Counted from the stretch's first letter, positions 10,840 to 20,959 are shown. The stretch is DNA of 64,000 nt from Andalucia godoyi (GCA_009859145.1 VRVR01000018.1:303923-367922); one strand, 5' to 3'. Numbers and translations are program-made. The notes: a model not told the origin generated them from the sequence alone.

Positions 10840-11073
10840 CGAGACACGAACTTGATCGAATCCATGACTTTTCTCTGACACGCTTTGTCTCGAACTCTGA
10901 CTTCAGCAATTTCAATAAGATAACTCAAAGGTTTCAATTTCGCCTTATTCCATTTTTGTGTCGTTGTTTTTCTTATTTTGCATTTTCTTCGGCTTTCCCC
11001 CCTTTCGTCTGTCTCCTTGTGTTTGCTGTTTCTTCTGTCTCTCGGGCTAGGTGAGATACCCGGTTCTAGGAAA
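10639..11073. promoter_or_regulatory. Bidirectional promoter region between SBDS and the ER membrane protein gene
   Basis: This 435-bp gap separates divergent start codons. It contains a (GA)36 tract plus CAA/CAG-type triplets on the SBDS side, giving SBDS a long pyrimidine-rich leader, and a CT/TTC-rich leader before the other gene. Promoter function is inferred from the layout. Confidence 0.5.
10766..10837. repeat. (GA)n microsatellite, about 36 units
   Basis: An uninterrupted GA dinucleotide run of about 72 bp lies about 130 bp upstream of the SBDS start codon. Read on the SBDS strand it is (TC)n, in line with the pyrimidine-rich leaders of other genes here. Confidence 0.95.
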
Positions 11074-11962
11074 ATGCGATTTGTAATTCTTGCAGTTGTT
11101 GTGGTGGCAGTTGCGCTTGCCTCGCAATCGGTTTGCGCTGCAGAAGCTGTGCCGGAAAAGCTCAATCTCGTCAAGTTTTTGGAAGGGTATGTCCATTAGT
11201 TGATTCTGCTATTAATGGTGATAGTGGTTATTATCATGCTTTTTCTGCTCTTCAACTCTCCCATACTTACATGCATTTCTCAGAGAGTGGATTTTCCAGA
11301 AAGTGTTGTTTGATCTTTCGGCGTCCACCGATGACGAGTCGATCATGACGGGGTCCTTGTCATTCTCGCCGGTTTCTGAGTATGCGATTGATGGAGTGTA
11401 CTATGAGAACTCGACTTCTACGTCGTTTGCCAATGTTCGGAAGGTCTCGTTGGCGATGGATTCGGAATCGACCGGTAGTTTCCTGTTTGCACCAGTCGAA
11501 TCCTACGAGTCGATCAAGAAGATCGCGTCTGCCAAAAAGACTCCCGTTGAAAATGCAGATCTGGCGGAGGCGGATGCTGACGCAGATGATGAGGTTCCGT
11601 CGACGAAATGGTTTGACGTGTCCATCGAAAAGGCTCCTGCTGGGCAGTTCTACGTCTCTCGCTCTGGAAATACCATGTTCCGTGTTGTGAGCAATGCTGA
11701 ATTTCTCATGGACACCTTGGAAAATGGGCACCTTGTGTCGATCCATGCATACCGAGTCAATGTCGAAAAGCCAAAGTCGCTTTTCCAAAAGTATATGATG
11801 CCGGGCATGCTCATTTTGTTCTTTGGAATCAACTTGTTTGTCAAGCGAAAGACCGCCGCGTCCGCAGCTCGTCCTGCCGGTACCCCTCGCCGTCCCACTC
11901 CTGCCCCGACTCGCCCTGCTGCCGGTGCTGGAACCGGACTTGCATCTTCCAAGAAGGACTGA
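11074..11962 (+). CDS. Signal-peptide, single-pass ER membrane protein, possibly EMC10-like (two exons)
   Basis: Exon 1 is 11074-11186 and exon 2 is 11284-11962. The 97-nt intron has a GTATGT donor and a CTCAG acceptor; splicing restores a single 263-aa frame that otherwise stops. The protein has a clear signal peptide (MRFVILAVVVVAVALASQS), a beta-rich lumenal region of about 190 residues, one C-terminal membrane segment after SLFQKYMMPG, and a short Lys/Pro/Ala-rich tail ending KKD. This type I layout with a C-terminal anchor preceded by an S-[LF]-F-x-K-Y motif resembles EMC10 of the ER membrane protein complex, but overall similarity is weak. The C-terminal lysines could act as an ER retrieval signal. 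The gene and intron are well supported; the EMC10 assignment is tentative. Confidence 0.8.
11187..11283 (+). other. Spliceosomal intron in the ER membrane protein gene
   Basis: The donor GTATGT and the acceptor TTTCTCAG bound 97 nt that contain in-frame stops. Removal joins a phase-2 codon and gives a continuous frame from the signal peptide to the membrane anchor. Confidence 0.88.
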
Positions 11963-12193
11963 AAAAAAAAAATTTCAAAAAAATTCATGAGCTGCTTCTT
12001 TTGTGTATTGCCATGTCTCTCTCTCTCTCTCTCCCTACTTTTTATTACACTGTACGTTTTCACTCGTAAACCATACGGCTCCTATATAATGGGGAAAAGG
12101 AAGCGAAAAAAGAAAAAGAAATTAATTAATTTAAAAAAATGAAGAGCAAATCAAATCAAATCAGAAAAAAAAAAAAAAACGCACATTGACGCC

Positions 12194-14374
12194 CTACAAT
12201 TCTTGATGAGAATCGGAACCGTCTCCGTCGTTCGCAGTGGCGGCCTGACCGGCTTGGGCCTGGGCGGCGGCTTGTTGCTGCTGTTGTTCCTTCAACGCAG
12301 ATCGTGACGTAGTGCCGGGACCGCGATACAGATTATAGTCCTTGTTGCGGAAGCTGGACATGTTGGCTCGCGTGGTCTTCTTGACGGAGCCTCTCTTTTT
12401 CTTCTTTTTCTTTTCTGTTCCATCGTCAGTCCCTTCTTCAGAAGAGGATTCGTCCAGATGCATTTGTGCTATGGCGGCGACATCAAAGCCGTCGAATACC
12501 ACAACTTCGACACGCGACCGACCAATTCGATAAGCCGGAGCAGGCATGAAACACCCACAGTTGCACTGCGCACCAAATGGATTCGCCTTTCCGAGCTTCG
12601 CTTCGCAGTGGGGGCAATCGATCTTGTCATCCTCGCCAACTTCAAAGACGTCATTGAATGCTTCTTCCGAGATGAAAAACGAGTCGCAGTCCAGCGCCTC
12701 CTGGCTCTTTGATCCGGAAGATTTCTTTCCAAAGTCGCGACTTCCTTTCACACCTTGAGAATGCGACAAAACATCAGTTTCGCAAAAAAGAATCTTTCTG
12801 CACATCTTGCATGCGTACTCCAGGGCTTCACGTGTCTGGAGAGCCGGTTTGAGAGCAGACTTTGACGACCCAGCAATCTTGGAATCTTCTGAGTTCTCTG
12901 CAAATTTCGTTCCTTCTTCCTGATCCTCTTCCTGATCCTCCTCCAGCACATCATCCTCACTCGATTCTTGTGTCTTCTTTGTCTTTGTCTTTGTCTGCTG
13001 CTTCTGTTTCTTTGCGGCTACAGCGGGTTCCTCTTCTGAATCATCGTCATTCACTCGAGGCTTGTTTTTTTTCCCTCCCTTCTTGGGCTTCATGGAAGCA
13101 CGAACGTTCTCCGCATCATCATCATCATCACTGTTTGCCGCTGCAGACTTTTTCTTGGCCAAAGCAGCGCTGTCCTCATCATCACTGCTGTCGCCTCGTC
13201 TCTTTCCCTTCTTGTTCTTCTTTTTCTTGTCATTGGCATCTGTGATCGATTCCGTCTTGGCGTCCTTTTCTTTTTCCTTTTCCTCATTCTTCTTCTTGGA
13301 TTTCGACTCCTTTGAAGCCGCCGAATGCGCAACAGCACCCACAGCTTGGGCTGTAGAGGTTGCAACCGAGGCACCCGAGGACGCAGCGCTTCCGGCTGCG
13401 GTTGTCGTCGTCGTTGTCGATGCGAATGACTCTGCTGCTTGAAGTGCCGCATCCTTTGTAGGATCGTACTCGGAAAGACCATAGAATTGGATAGCGTTTT
13501 CCAATGTTGTTGCGGCGATTTGCTTGACGGTCACACCGAGTTTTGCAGCCACGGTTTCCAAAATGTACGGGAAATTGGAGGGTTCGTTTCTGGTTTCTCG
13601 GATGAATGCATCTGGAATGTTCTGTGGCGTGTCAAACGGCGAATTGGACGCCAGCAAGAGCTTCGAAGCAGGGATCCTGGGCAGCAGATCCAGAACGGGA
13701 TGCGGCTTCAGCGGATCGCAGATGACACCGGTGATCATGATGTAGCAATCAAGATCGAGGAACGCCTGAAGCTCCGTTTCGGAGCCCTGAAAGTTGAATA
13801 CTGCCACACTTGGTGCATCTTCCTGGAACAACTCCTTTCCGGCAACAAGCAACTCGACTAATTTTTCGTGTGCAGATGCATGCTGCACGACAACAGGCAG
13901 TCGGATCTCGGTCGCAAGCTTGATCTGCCCCTCGACGCACTTTTCCTGCGCATAATGCGTGGCAAGGTCTCTGGTGAAGTCCAATGCACAATTCATTGCA
14001 ACGGCATGCGAGACCAAGGCATGGTCATGCAGCTCCTCCAGCCACTTGTCAATCTGTTTCTCATTGTTTCGCTTAATATTATCTGGATGGATTCCAACAG
14101 CAGCGTACAGCTCACCAGCATTCAGCTTGCATAGATTGAGCAAATCACCAATCTTTTCAAAATCCGATGTCGACACAATCACAGCGCGCACACCGCTGTT
14201 GCGCGACCGTCGCAGGACTGCTTCCAAGTCACGATCAAACTTCCTGGAAACCAAATTGGCCATGCAGTCAATCATCGATGCATCCGACTCGCATTTGTTC
14301 AGCGACGGAGGATCAAGAGTATACAGCGGCCGCTCGACTGCAGGGCCTGATTCAAGCTTCTTCTGGGCATCCAC
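12194..14374 (-). CDS. Degenerate TatD-family domain fused to Yvh1/DUSP12-type zinc-binding domain (5' end unresolved)
   Basis: Residues ~30-310 follow the TatD nuclease fold (AGELYAAVGIHPDNIK, ALDFTRD, YIMITGVICD, RNEPSNFPYILE), but metal and catalytic positions are changed: GECGLDF becomes MNCALDF, the metal-binding His of the MHCR motif is Gln, and LIETDAPY becomes LLASNSPF. After a ~200-residue Ala/Thr- and Lys/Asp/Glu-rich linker, a zinc domain (nt ~12500-12815) shows CKMCRKILF, CPHCEAKLG and CNCGCFMPA, the pattern of the Yvh1/DUSP12 C-terminus; no phosphatase domain is present. The 5' end is unclear: the given start is GTG, the frame is open back to a GTGTGTAG acceptor-like site at ~14432, and the first in-frame ATG (~14275) begins at the TatD core. 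An upstream exon is likely. The tail has poly-Lys and poly-Gln runs. Confidence 0.85.
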   Translation of the reverse strand: MDAQKKLESGPAVERPLYTLDPPSLNKCESDASMIDCMANLVSRKFDRDLEAVLRRSRNSGVRAVIVSTSDFEKIGDLLNLCKLNAGELYAAVGIHPDNIKRNNEKQIDKWLEELHDHALVSHAVAMNCALDFTRDLATHYAQEKCVEGQIKLATEIRLPVVVQHASAHEKLVELLVAGKELFQEDAPSVAVFNFQGSETELQAFLDLDCYIMITGVICDPLKPHPVLDLLPRIPASKLLLASNSPFDTPQNIPDAFIRETRNEPSNFPYILETVAAKLGVTVKQIAATTLENAIQFYGLSEYDPTKDAALQAAESFASTTTTTTAAGSAASSGASVATSTAQAVGAVAHSAASKESKSKKKNEEKEKEKDAKTESITDANDKKKKNKKGKRRGDSSDDEDSAALAKKKSAAANSDDDDDAENVRASMKPKKGGKKNKPRVNDDDSEEEPAVAAKKQKQQTKTKTKKTQESSEDDVLEEDQEEDQEEGTKFAENSEDSKIAGSSKSALKPALQTREALEYACKMCRKILFCETDVLSHSQGVKGSRDFGKKSSGSKSQEALDCDSFFISEEAFNDVFEVGEDDKIDCPHCEAKLGKANPFGAQCNCGCFMPAPAYRIGRSRVEVVVFDGFDVAAIAQMHLDESSSEEGTDDGTEKKKKKKRGSVKKTTRANMSSFRNKDYNLYRGPGTTSRSALKEQQQQQAAAQAQAGQAATANDGDGSDSHQEL

Positions 14375-14432
14375 TATCGCTTGCTTGTTCTTTCGAAGAC
14401 TCTTCTTGCCTTCACGACTTCCGCGGCGCTAC

Positions 14433-14860
14433 ACACACACACACACACAAACACGCAAACACACAAACACAAGTGCAACACCAATTAAAAAACCCATACA
14501 AATCAGTAATTTCCCTTTTGAATAAAATGGCTGAACACAACCTAACTTGAAAGCAATTTAAACAACACTTTTGCCCAGGAATGATGCAAAACAAAAGGCC
14601 CGCAGTCGGGAAAGTGCATACATCTACTTGGAACATGACGGTCAATTTCTCTACTTGGTGCTGGGCAATAATCAAAGGAAACGGGAAGAGAGAAAGCGAG
14701 GAAGCGAGAAGAAAGGTACAAAAAAGAAAACCTGAAAGACCGGATGTGAGGTTGAAGGACTGAAACGCACGCCCTTTTTCGCGGGGTTCCTCCAGTCGTA
14801 TGGGGTTGGAGGGTATAGATAGAACAAAATGAGAATGACATGCGGAGGCCTCACATGAAG
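14433..14860. other. Upstream region of the TatD-zinc fusion gene
   Basis: About 430 bp between the acceptor-like site of the fusion gene and tRNA-Gln. It includes a short CA/TG tract and probably a 5' exon of the fusion gene, which I could not place with confidence: no ATG joined to a strong donor is obvious. No other gene is seen. Confidence 0.4.
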
Positions 14861-14933
14861 TGCCCCATCGTCTAGTTGGTTAGGACATAAGACTCTGAAT
14901 CTTAGGGCCACGGTTCGAATCCGTGTGGGGCAA
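14861..14933 (+). tRNA. tRNA-Gln (anticodon CTG), copy A
   Basis: The 73-nt sequence folds as a standard cloverleaf: a 7-bp acceptor stem (TGCCCCA with TGGGGCA), a D arm, a 5-bp anticodon stem (TAAGA/TCTTA) with loop CTCTGAA, and a 5-bp T stem with loop TTCGAAT. The anticodon CTG reads the glutamine codon CAG. There is no intron. A T-rich polymerase III terminator follows about 8 nt downstream. The first pair is U-A rather than the G-C usual in eukaryotic tRNA-Gln, which is odd. An identical copy with copied flanks is on the other strand at 33698-33770. Confidence 0.95.
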
Positions 14934-15592
14934 AAGCTCTTTTTTTTGTTCTTTGGTCTTCCTTTTGCCGCCGATCTACGACAGCGGCGAAGCGTCCGTT
15001 CTTTTGCAATCTTCTGGTCGCTCCCTTTCCATAATGCAATTAACTGACGGCCTTCGTTGGCAGCAGTCATTAAGCTGGAGTGTTGGCAACCATGCATTCA
15101 TTGCTGCGAAATTTACAGGCTGAAAAGTTGTGGATCAATTTGTCGCTGTGAACATCGATTCTCTCTGGCTCTCTCCTCACCCACACACACGCACACACGT
15201 ATCGTCTGCTGCATGCCGGTTTGTCGCGAGCCGAACCCCCGCTGCGCACTCCACGGTCAACAGTCAACAGCCCTCGCACGGGAGGGAGGAGGGAGAAAGA
15301 GGGAGGGGAGGGGAGGAGGGGTTCGACAAGCAAAGCCCCAAATCGGGCATTCTTTTGGAATTGTCAATCCGAAATCCCAGCTGCCAAGATGTTCTTGGAA
15401 GCTTCGCCGTCAGAGCAAAAAAGAAAAAAGAAAACAGCAAAAGACCGGGGGGAACAGAGGGAAAACCGCCCACGGTCATCACACAAACCCCGGGAGCGCA
15501 TAGGAGCAAACCCGTTTTTGCATGCATGGTCCGTCGTTCTCAAAGACCTGGGGGCGTCGTCCTTGAAGAATAAAGACGCACCAAGCAAAGCA
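14934..15592. other. Intergenic region without recognisable gene
   Basis: This holds the T-rich tRNA terminator, a short CA-rich stretch near 15181-15200, and a GGGA-rich purine stretch near 15285-15320. ORFs crossing it run antisense into NAA40 and have no recognisable domain. Confidence 0.5.
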
Positions 15593-16204
15593 CTAAGCAG
15601 CGCATTTCTTGCAGAGGATGAAATAGTCGTATTTCCTGGCTTCCAACGGGTTCTTTTTCAGCACAATGTCTGGAGACGTCTCGTCGATTTCATATCCAAG
15701 TTTCGCATAAAACTCGCGCGCAGACTTGTTGTGGTAAAAAACAGTGAGGAGGACCCTGCTTCGGCATGGCGTGCGCAGAGCAATCTGTTCGACGCAGCGC
15801 ATCAGCATGGATCCCAAGCCCTTTCTCTCAAACGCCTGCGCAACCTGCACTTCATACACGTACACGCATTCTTCCGCAGGTTCATAGTCGTCTTCGTGCG
15901 TGAATCGAAATGCAGCGAATGCCACGAGAACGCTGTCGTGGAAGGCAAGAATGAGGCGGTGATCGGGATGCACCATTTCTCGGCGCTTCTTCTTCGCATT
16001 CCAACCCCAGGAGGACTGCTGGTACAGCGACCGCATGTTATCGCCCGTCAGCTTCATCACGGCGTCCAACACACCGGCGCTCATCGTCTTTCCGTGCTCA
16101 AACTGCACCGAATAGCCACGACTGTTGCTGCCTGCCCATTGAGAAAGCTCATGCTGTGCAAGCGCCGCGATGTCAGATGGCTCTCGGAGCTTCGTTGTCG
16201 ACAT
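15593..16204 (-). CDS. NAA40: N-alpha-acetyltransferase 40 (NatD/Nat4), histone H4/H2A specific
   Basis: This 203-aa GNAT protein has the acetyl-CoA loop in AFERKGLGSMLM (about residues 123-134) and the NAA40-type stretches NMRSLYQQSSWGWN, CVYVYEVQV and LLTVFYHNKSAREFY. The family acetylates the N-terminal serine of histones H4 and H2A. It starts at ATG 16202-16204, just after an A-run (T-run on the plus strand) in its leader. The human protein is somewhat longer at the N-terminus. Neighbours are unrelated. The assignment rests on motif order and is strong. Confidence 0.9.
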   Translation of the reverse strand: MSTTKLREPSDIAALAQHELSQWAGSNSRGYSVQFEHGKTMSAGVLDAVMKLTGDNMRSLYQQSSWGWNAKKKRREMVHPDHRLILAFHDSVLVAFAAFRFTHEDDYEPAEECVYVYEVQVAQAFERKGLGSMLMRCVEQIALRTPCRSRVLLTVFYHNKSAREFYAKLGYEIDETSPDIVLKKNPLEARKYDYFILCKKCAA

Positions 16205-17380
16205 TGTTTTTTTTTTTTTTTTGGCTTTCTTTCTTGCTCCCCCTTAATCCACGAAGAAAACACCAATCAATGCATGCCAAACACACGAGCCAGATAGTAA
16301 ACACTGTTCGTAGTCCATATCCTTGTCTCAAGTCTCTCCATTAAAGGCGCGGAATGGAATGTCCTTCCTGTGTGTGTGTGCATTTGGAGGAAAAGGCCGC
16401 CGTTTCCAAACCCCCGCCTTGGAAGCACGGGGGAGCTGGAGATCCGCATTTCCGCAAAAAGGATAGACTGAGCAGATTCGGCAATCGTAGTGTCATCATC
16501 CGTTAATCCTGACTGCCGTTGATGCTTTCTCCCGCCAGTCCTGCTTCTACGACAGCCCAACGGCCCAACGCTTCGAAACGAGTTTTGCTCATACGCTGGT
16601 GGGCCGCGTCCCTGGGAGTCATAGCGAACGTCAAGAATCCGTGTTCTTGTGGAATCCCCAAATGGCCTGATTACAACGTTGTAAGGCATCTTTTTGAAAG
16701 TTTCCTTCCCACCCTCCTCTGCGAATCTCCCACTTACTTTTCCACTTCTCCCTCTGATAAGTTTTCGTTTCCTTTCTTTCCCTCTTCTATCTTTTCCCGT
16801 TCTCTTCTCTTTTCTCCTGTTCTTATTATTTTGTTTTAATTCTTTGTTGTTATCCCGTATCCTCTCCGAGCAGTGCGTTCCCCACACAGTTGCAATGGAT
16901 CCTCTCATGTTCAGCCCAGCTACGTCCGTTGCCTTTGAAAGACTAAGCTCGAGTCCAAGCCAGTCCAGCCTCTTAATAGTACGGCGCAATCGGACGTCCT
17001 CGTTCATGAAGAGAAGGTCCATTCGGTTCAACCCGGTCGTTTGGATGTTCAAGTACGAGCCAGAAGGCATGCAGCACTCAAGCGAAGTCTGCAATCTACA
17101 ACAAGGCGGACATACTACTAGAGCCACGACAACTTCAGCATCCGTGAACGTGTAACGGCGCTGAACAGAAGAAGGAAATACGAAAATTGTATTCATCTCA
17201 TTCTGCTACATATGCAGCAAGATTCAGGCTTGCTTTCTTTTTGGGGAGGGTTTTTGTTTAACGAGCCAAGTGTCACAATGTATCATATTAATAATTAAAT
17301 TATTTTTTAAAAAAAAGAATGTCAACGGAGCGCAAGAGAATTTGAATTTTCTTCCCAAAGGTTTACTACTACTCATACGA
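16205..17380. other. Ambiguous locus: possible spliced plus-strand gene or long minus-strand frame
   Basis: Two incompatible readings exist. On the plus strand, 16519-16680 can splice (GTAAGG donor at 16681, long pyrimidine tract, CAG ending at 16873) in frame to 16874-17155, giving 147 aa with no recognised domain. On the minus strand, 16267-17196 is one open frame of 309 codons whose middle is Lys/Arg-rich because it is antisense to the pyrimidine tract. The splice signals favour the plus strand; the length of the open frame favours the minus strand. I recognise neither product. Confidence 0.3.
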
Positions 17381-19114
17381 CTACTGATGAATTCTGCAAA
17401 TTGGGTTCGATCGAATCTTTCCAATGTCCTGTTTGTGTCCCAAGAGATCTCGGATGTTGTCGATTTCGTACAGAATCATGGTGGGTCGCTCCAGCGAAAG
17501 ACCCCACGCAACGACCTTCACGTCGGCCGGGAGGCCCATTGGCAGCAACATTTCCGGTCGAAAGACACCCGAGTTCCCAATTTCAACCCAGCGCTTCAGC
17601 TGTGGATGGAATCCAAAGATCTCCATCGACGGCTCTGTGTAAGGATTGTAGGCCGGTTTGAAGCGGACGTTGTGGATACCGATTTTCGAGAAGAACTGCT
17701 TGATCACACCCATCAGAGTTCCGAGATTGATCTTGTTGTCGACAACCATGCCCTCCACTTGATGGAACTCGCACAAGTGGGTCGCATCCATCATTTCGTT
17801 TCGGAACACACGATCAATCGAAAAGAACTTGCGCGGTTGAAACTCCACGGTCTTTCCAGCCTTGGTGCATTCCGCCTTCCAGTCGTCGGCCAATCGCTTG
17901 AGCACACGTGAAGAAACTGCCGTGGTATGTGTACGCAAAACATTCTTTGAAGCCTCCTCCTGCCTCCAGTTGTATCGGTATCCAATAGACCCATATCCAC
18001 CCTTTTCGTGGACGTCCTTCACTCTTTGCACATAAGCATCGTCCATCACAATGGCGGGCTTGTCGTCCTCCGACTGCTTCTTGGTCTTGTCTGCAGGACC
18101 CAAGCGGTCCATGGAGGGCATCAACGGCGAGAGGGTGAGCGCCGGGGCAGTCGCTGGATCGGACAGGAAGAACGTGTCGTGTGCATCACGCGCAGGATGT
18201 TGTTGCGGCTGGAACAGCGCATCGAAGTTCCAAAAGGAAGACTCTACAAACGCATTCGTGGGCATTTCCTCGAATCCAAGTTCCAGGAAGATTTCTCGGA
18301 ACTGTGCGCGAACCTTCAGCAACGGATGCAAGCAGCCACCAGCAGGAGGCTGGCCAGACGCGGCGAAGTTGTACGGTTTAAACTCTGCGGTCTTCCACGA
18401 ACCTGTCGCAATCATCTGCGGCGTCAAATCAAGCTCCAGCTTCTTTCGCTCAAGTGCGAATTCTGCACCTTTTGTGATGGAAAAGAACTTCTTCGTTGAC
18501 AGCTGCACAAGCTTTCGCTTCTTCAGCGAGTCAAGCACTTTAGCATCCACGGCATCCTGGGATCCGTTCTCCTGGATCTTCAGCAGCGCGCTCTTTGTTT
18601 GGTCCTCAAGAGAAATATCCGCTGCACACTGAACCATAACAGTATCCGTCGACGTCTTCTTTTCCTTCTTCTTCTGCTTGTCCGTGCCATCCGCAGCAGG
18701 TTCGACAGCAGGTGCGTCGGCTGGTGCGTTTGGGTTTGGGACGGTAAATGTTGAGAGCCATTTGTTTCGCAGAGCAGCAGCAAGACCGAACTTGCCAATT
18801 TCTCCCAGTTTTGCATTGATTTCGTCCACAGAAATCTTGTGTTCCGGGCTTGCATGCACGAACGACAGCACGCGAGCTTCGGGAGACCCGTCCTTTGCAT
18901 AGGAGGATCCTTCGGATGTAAGCTCGAGGGCCGTTGAAGACTCGAGCGTAGTCGCGACCATCTGTGCTGTTTCAAGCGATTTCAGCGTCCCAACAAGTGC
19001 TTCGTGAGAAACCGACAGTAAAGCTGCATACGCCAAGGAACTCGCGATCTTGGAATTCGACTGCAGATCATGCAACAATCGCTGCTCGATGGCCTCAGAC
19101 GTTAGCGATGACAT
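17381..19114 (-). CDS. FARSA: Phenylalanine--tRNA ligase alpha subunit, cytosolic
   Basis: The 577-aa product has the N-terminal winged-helix DNA-binding-like region, then the class II catalytic core with [31 protein letters not shown] (motif 2 region), GYGSIGYRY and the C-terminal [13 protein letters not shown]. These match the eukaryotic/archaeal PheRS alpha chain, which pairs with the beta chain to charge tRNA-Phe. The frame extends eight codons upstream to a TTG, but the ATG at 19112-19114 gives the natural start [10 protein letters not shown]. The stop is TAG. A Lys-rich insert is present around residues 150-165. The identification is secure. Confidence 0.96.
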   Translation of the reverse strand: MSSLTSEAIEQRLLHDLQSNSKIASSLAYAALLSVSHEALVGTLKSLETAQMVATTLESSTALELTSEGSSYAKDGSPEARVLSFVHASPEHKISVDEINAKLGEIGKFGLAAALRNKWLSTFTVPNPNAPADAPAVEPAADGTDKQKKKEKKTSTDTVMVQCAADISLEDQTKSALLKIQENGSQDAVDAKVLDSLKKRKLVQLSTKKFFSITKGAEFALERKKLELDLTPQMIATGSWKTAEFKPYNFAASGQPPAGGCLHPLLKVRAQFREIFLELGFEEMPTNAFVESSFWNFDALFQPQQHPARDAHDTFFLSDPATAPALTLSPLMPSMDRLGPADKTKKQSEDDKPAIVMDDAYVQRVKDVHEKGGYGSIGYRYNWRQEEASKNVLRTHTTAVSSRVLKRLADDWKAECTKAGKTVEFQPRKFFSIDRVFRNEMMDATHLCEFHQVEGMVVDNKINLGTLMGVIKQFFSKIGIHNVRFKPAYNPYTEPSMEIFGFHPQLKRWVEIGNSGVFRPEMLLPMGLPADVKVVAWGLSLERPTMILYEIDNIRDLLGHKQDIGKIRSNPICRIHQ

Positions 19115-19891
19115 TTTTCTGTTTTCTTCTGTTTTCAACCTTTTTTCTCCGTGCCTTGTACTCCAGCACTATCCAACAAACACAAGAAGCAGATAAAGAC
19201 GAGAGAACCAGGAGGTATAAAAAGGAAAGGAAAAGAAAAGAAAAAGAAAAGAAAAGAGGAGACAAAGAAGAAGAAGAAGAAAAATAATGCTGAATCTAAT
19301 TGATGTGTTTTGGACGTCCTTTAATCTTGGTTTTTCGCATTTTATTTTTTTGGTGTCCAATTGTTTAAAGTGGAGCATCAATCGCAATTTTAGAAAAAAG
19401 TCGTGTCTCGGGTTTTATTTATTTTATGTTTTGTTTTGCTTTTGTCGATTCGTAATCGTCGAAGACGCATCTTCGTTTTTCCCTTTTCCGTTCCTCCTTT
19501 TTGTTTTTATTATTATTATATATATATATATATATTTTTTTTTCTTCTTCTGAAGTCGTGCTCCCTGCGTAAGATGTTGCTCTCTGGGCGTGTTTGTACA
19601 CTTCGATTGCGCTCGTCCTGCGGATAATGGACGGGGTGGAGTCCAGTCGTTTTTCCTGTCATCCGCTCTCAGCAGGCAGTCCCACCGCGAGCTCTGTTGA
19701 TGATGAAGGCCAATTCCTTCAGCAATAGGATTCGTCTGCTCACGGTATCCTACAAAAAGAAAACACCCACCTAAACAATACCAGCTCGTCCATTTTTGTC
19801 TCCCTCTTCTCTTCTTATTGTTATTCTTGTTTCTTATTATTATTCTTGTTCTTTTCCTTTTTTTATGACATCATGACGACGAACGTTGTTG
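19115..19891. other. Intergenic region with AT-rich and pyrimidine-rich tracts
   Basis: About 780 bp between PheRS alpha (upstream side) and the 3' end of the E2 gene, both on the minus strand. It holds purine-rich stretches, a (TA)n tract at about 19517-19535 and T-rich runs. No convincing ORF or RNA gene is seen. Confidence 0.5.
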
Positions 19892-20362
19892 TTATTCTTC
19901 GTCCCAAGTAGCTTCTACGATCTCCTTTACTCGGCGTTCATACTCGTCCTTGTTCGAGGAGTAGAGCTGTGCAGCCTCTGAATTTGCGGGCGACGCAGGA
20001 TTTGGATCTGCCAGAAGTGAGCGGATCGACGTTAGAATAGCCGACACATCATATATAGGCGACCACATATTTTGGAGGATATCCAGACATATTCTGCCGT
20101 CATTGTAGATGTTTGGATGAAACATTTTAGATAGAAACTTGACCTCGGGAGGCTTTTGTGGGTAGGATTCCGAAAAGGAAAGCGAAAGCTTAAACGTGCC
20201 GTCTTCCCAAATTGTGCCGGATGGCCCAAACATCACTGCAGACCACTTCATAACATCTGCCTCTTCGGGGGATGCAGAATACCCTGCCTCGTGAGGATCC
20301 TGTGTCTCCTTTTTCAGGTTCATGAAGTCTCGCATGAGTCGACGCCGTGCCGGAGTTGTCAT
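19892..20362 (-). CDS. UBE2A: Ubiquitin-conjugating enzyme E2, RAD6/UBE2A type
   Basis: The 156-aa product begins [13 protein letters not shown], the RAD6/UBE2A signature, and has the catalytic stretch [20 protein letters not shown] with the active cysteine at about residue 92. Relative to human UBE2A there is an insertion of about four residues near residue 20. RAD6 enzymes act with RAD18 on PCNA and with BRE1-type ligases on histone H2B. The ORF extends upstream through a CA/TG repeat, but the RAD6-type N-terminus fixes the start at 20360-20362. It is divergent from the TIG-repeat gene. Identification is secure. Confidence 0.96.
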   Translation of the reverse strand: MTTPARRRLMRDFMNLKKETQDPHEAGYSASPEEADVMKWSAVMFGPSGTIWEDGTFKLSLSFSESYPQKPPEVKFLSKMFHPNIYNDGRICLDILQNMWSPIYDVSAILTSIRSLLADPNPASPANSEAAQLYSSNKDEYERRVKEIVEATWDEE

Positions 20363-20394
20363 TTCCTTCGATTCGTGCTTTCTCTGTGCGTGCT

Positions 20395-20440
<46 letters not shown>

Positions 20441-20959
20441 TCCTCGGTCTGTTTGTTCTCTTTCTTTTTTTCCTGAACACCTCTCGTCACTTTGTGATGC
20501 GCGAACAGTCTCTGCGAAATTTCCCAAAAAAAAGCCGGGGGGAAGAAGAGATAAAAAAGACAAAGAGAAGACAAAGAGAAGAGAAAATAGAAGAAGAAAA
20601 TGAGAAAAAAGAAGAGAAGGGGAAAAAAAAAGGCGGGCACGCAAAACCAGTCCCATCATCCTCTTCAGCCCCGGTGTCACACTTGAGGCGTCTTCCACAA
20701 AGTCCGAAACTCTGCGATTCTCGTTTTGAATGACGTCAGTCAACGTGAGTCTGCGTGGCCGTGGGGAGGTTACGACAGCTTTAATTCGGTCGCTATTCGA
20801 TTCAGCCGCCGGGCATCACAGGCATCATTGCTCCGACTTTGGAGGTTTTAAAGAAAGAGCATTCAACACTATTCAGCGGTCCATTGGTATTTCGAAAGCA
20901 AGCATCCGGACAGAAGAATATTATAATAATAATATATTTTTGAAAAACAAAAGGAGCGG
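20363..20959. promoter_or_regulatory. Bidirectional promoter region between the E2 and TIG-repeat genes
   Basis: This 597-bp divergent gap contains a (TG)n run at 20398-20435, a long AAG/GAAA-rich purine stretch at about 20535-20640 (pyrimidine-rich on the E2 strand) and an AT-rich stretch just before the TIG gene start. Regulatory use is inferred from position. Confidence 0.45.
20398..20435. repeat. (TG)n microsatellite
   Basis: An uninterrupted TG run of about 38 bp lies some 36 bp upstream of the RAD6-type E2 start codon. Confidence 0.95.

Noticed and set aside
15221-16297. 358-codon plus-strand frame
   Set aside because: It is mostly antisense to NAA40, begins in purine-rich intergenic DNA and shows no domain.
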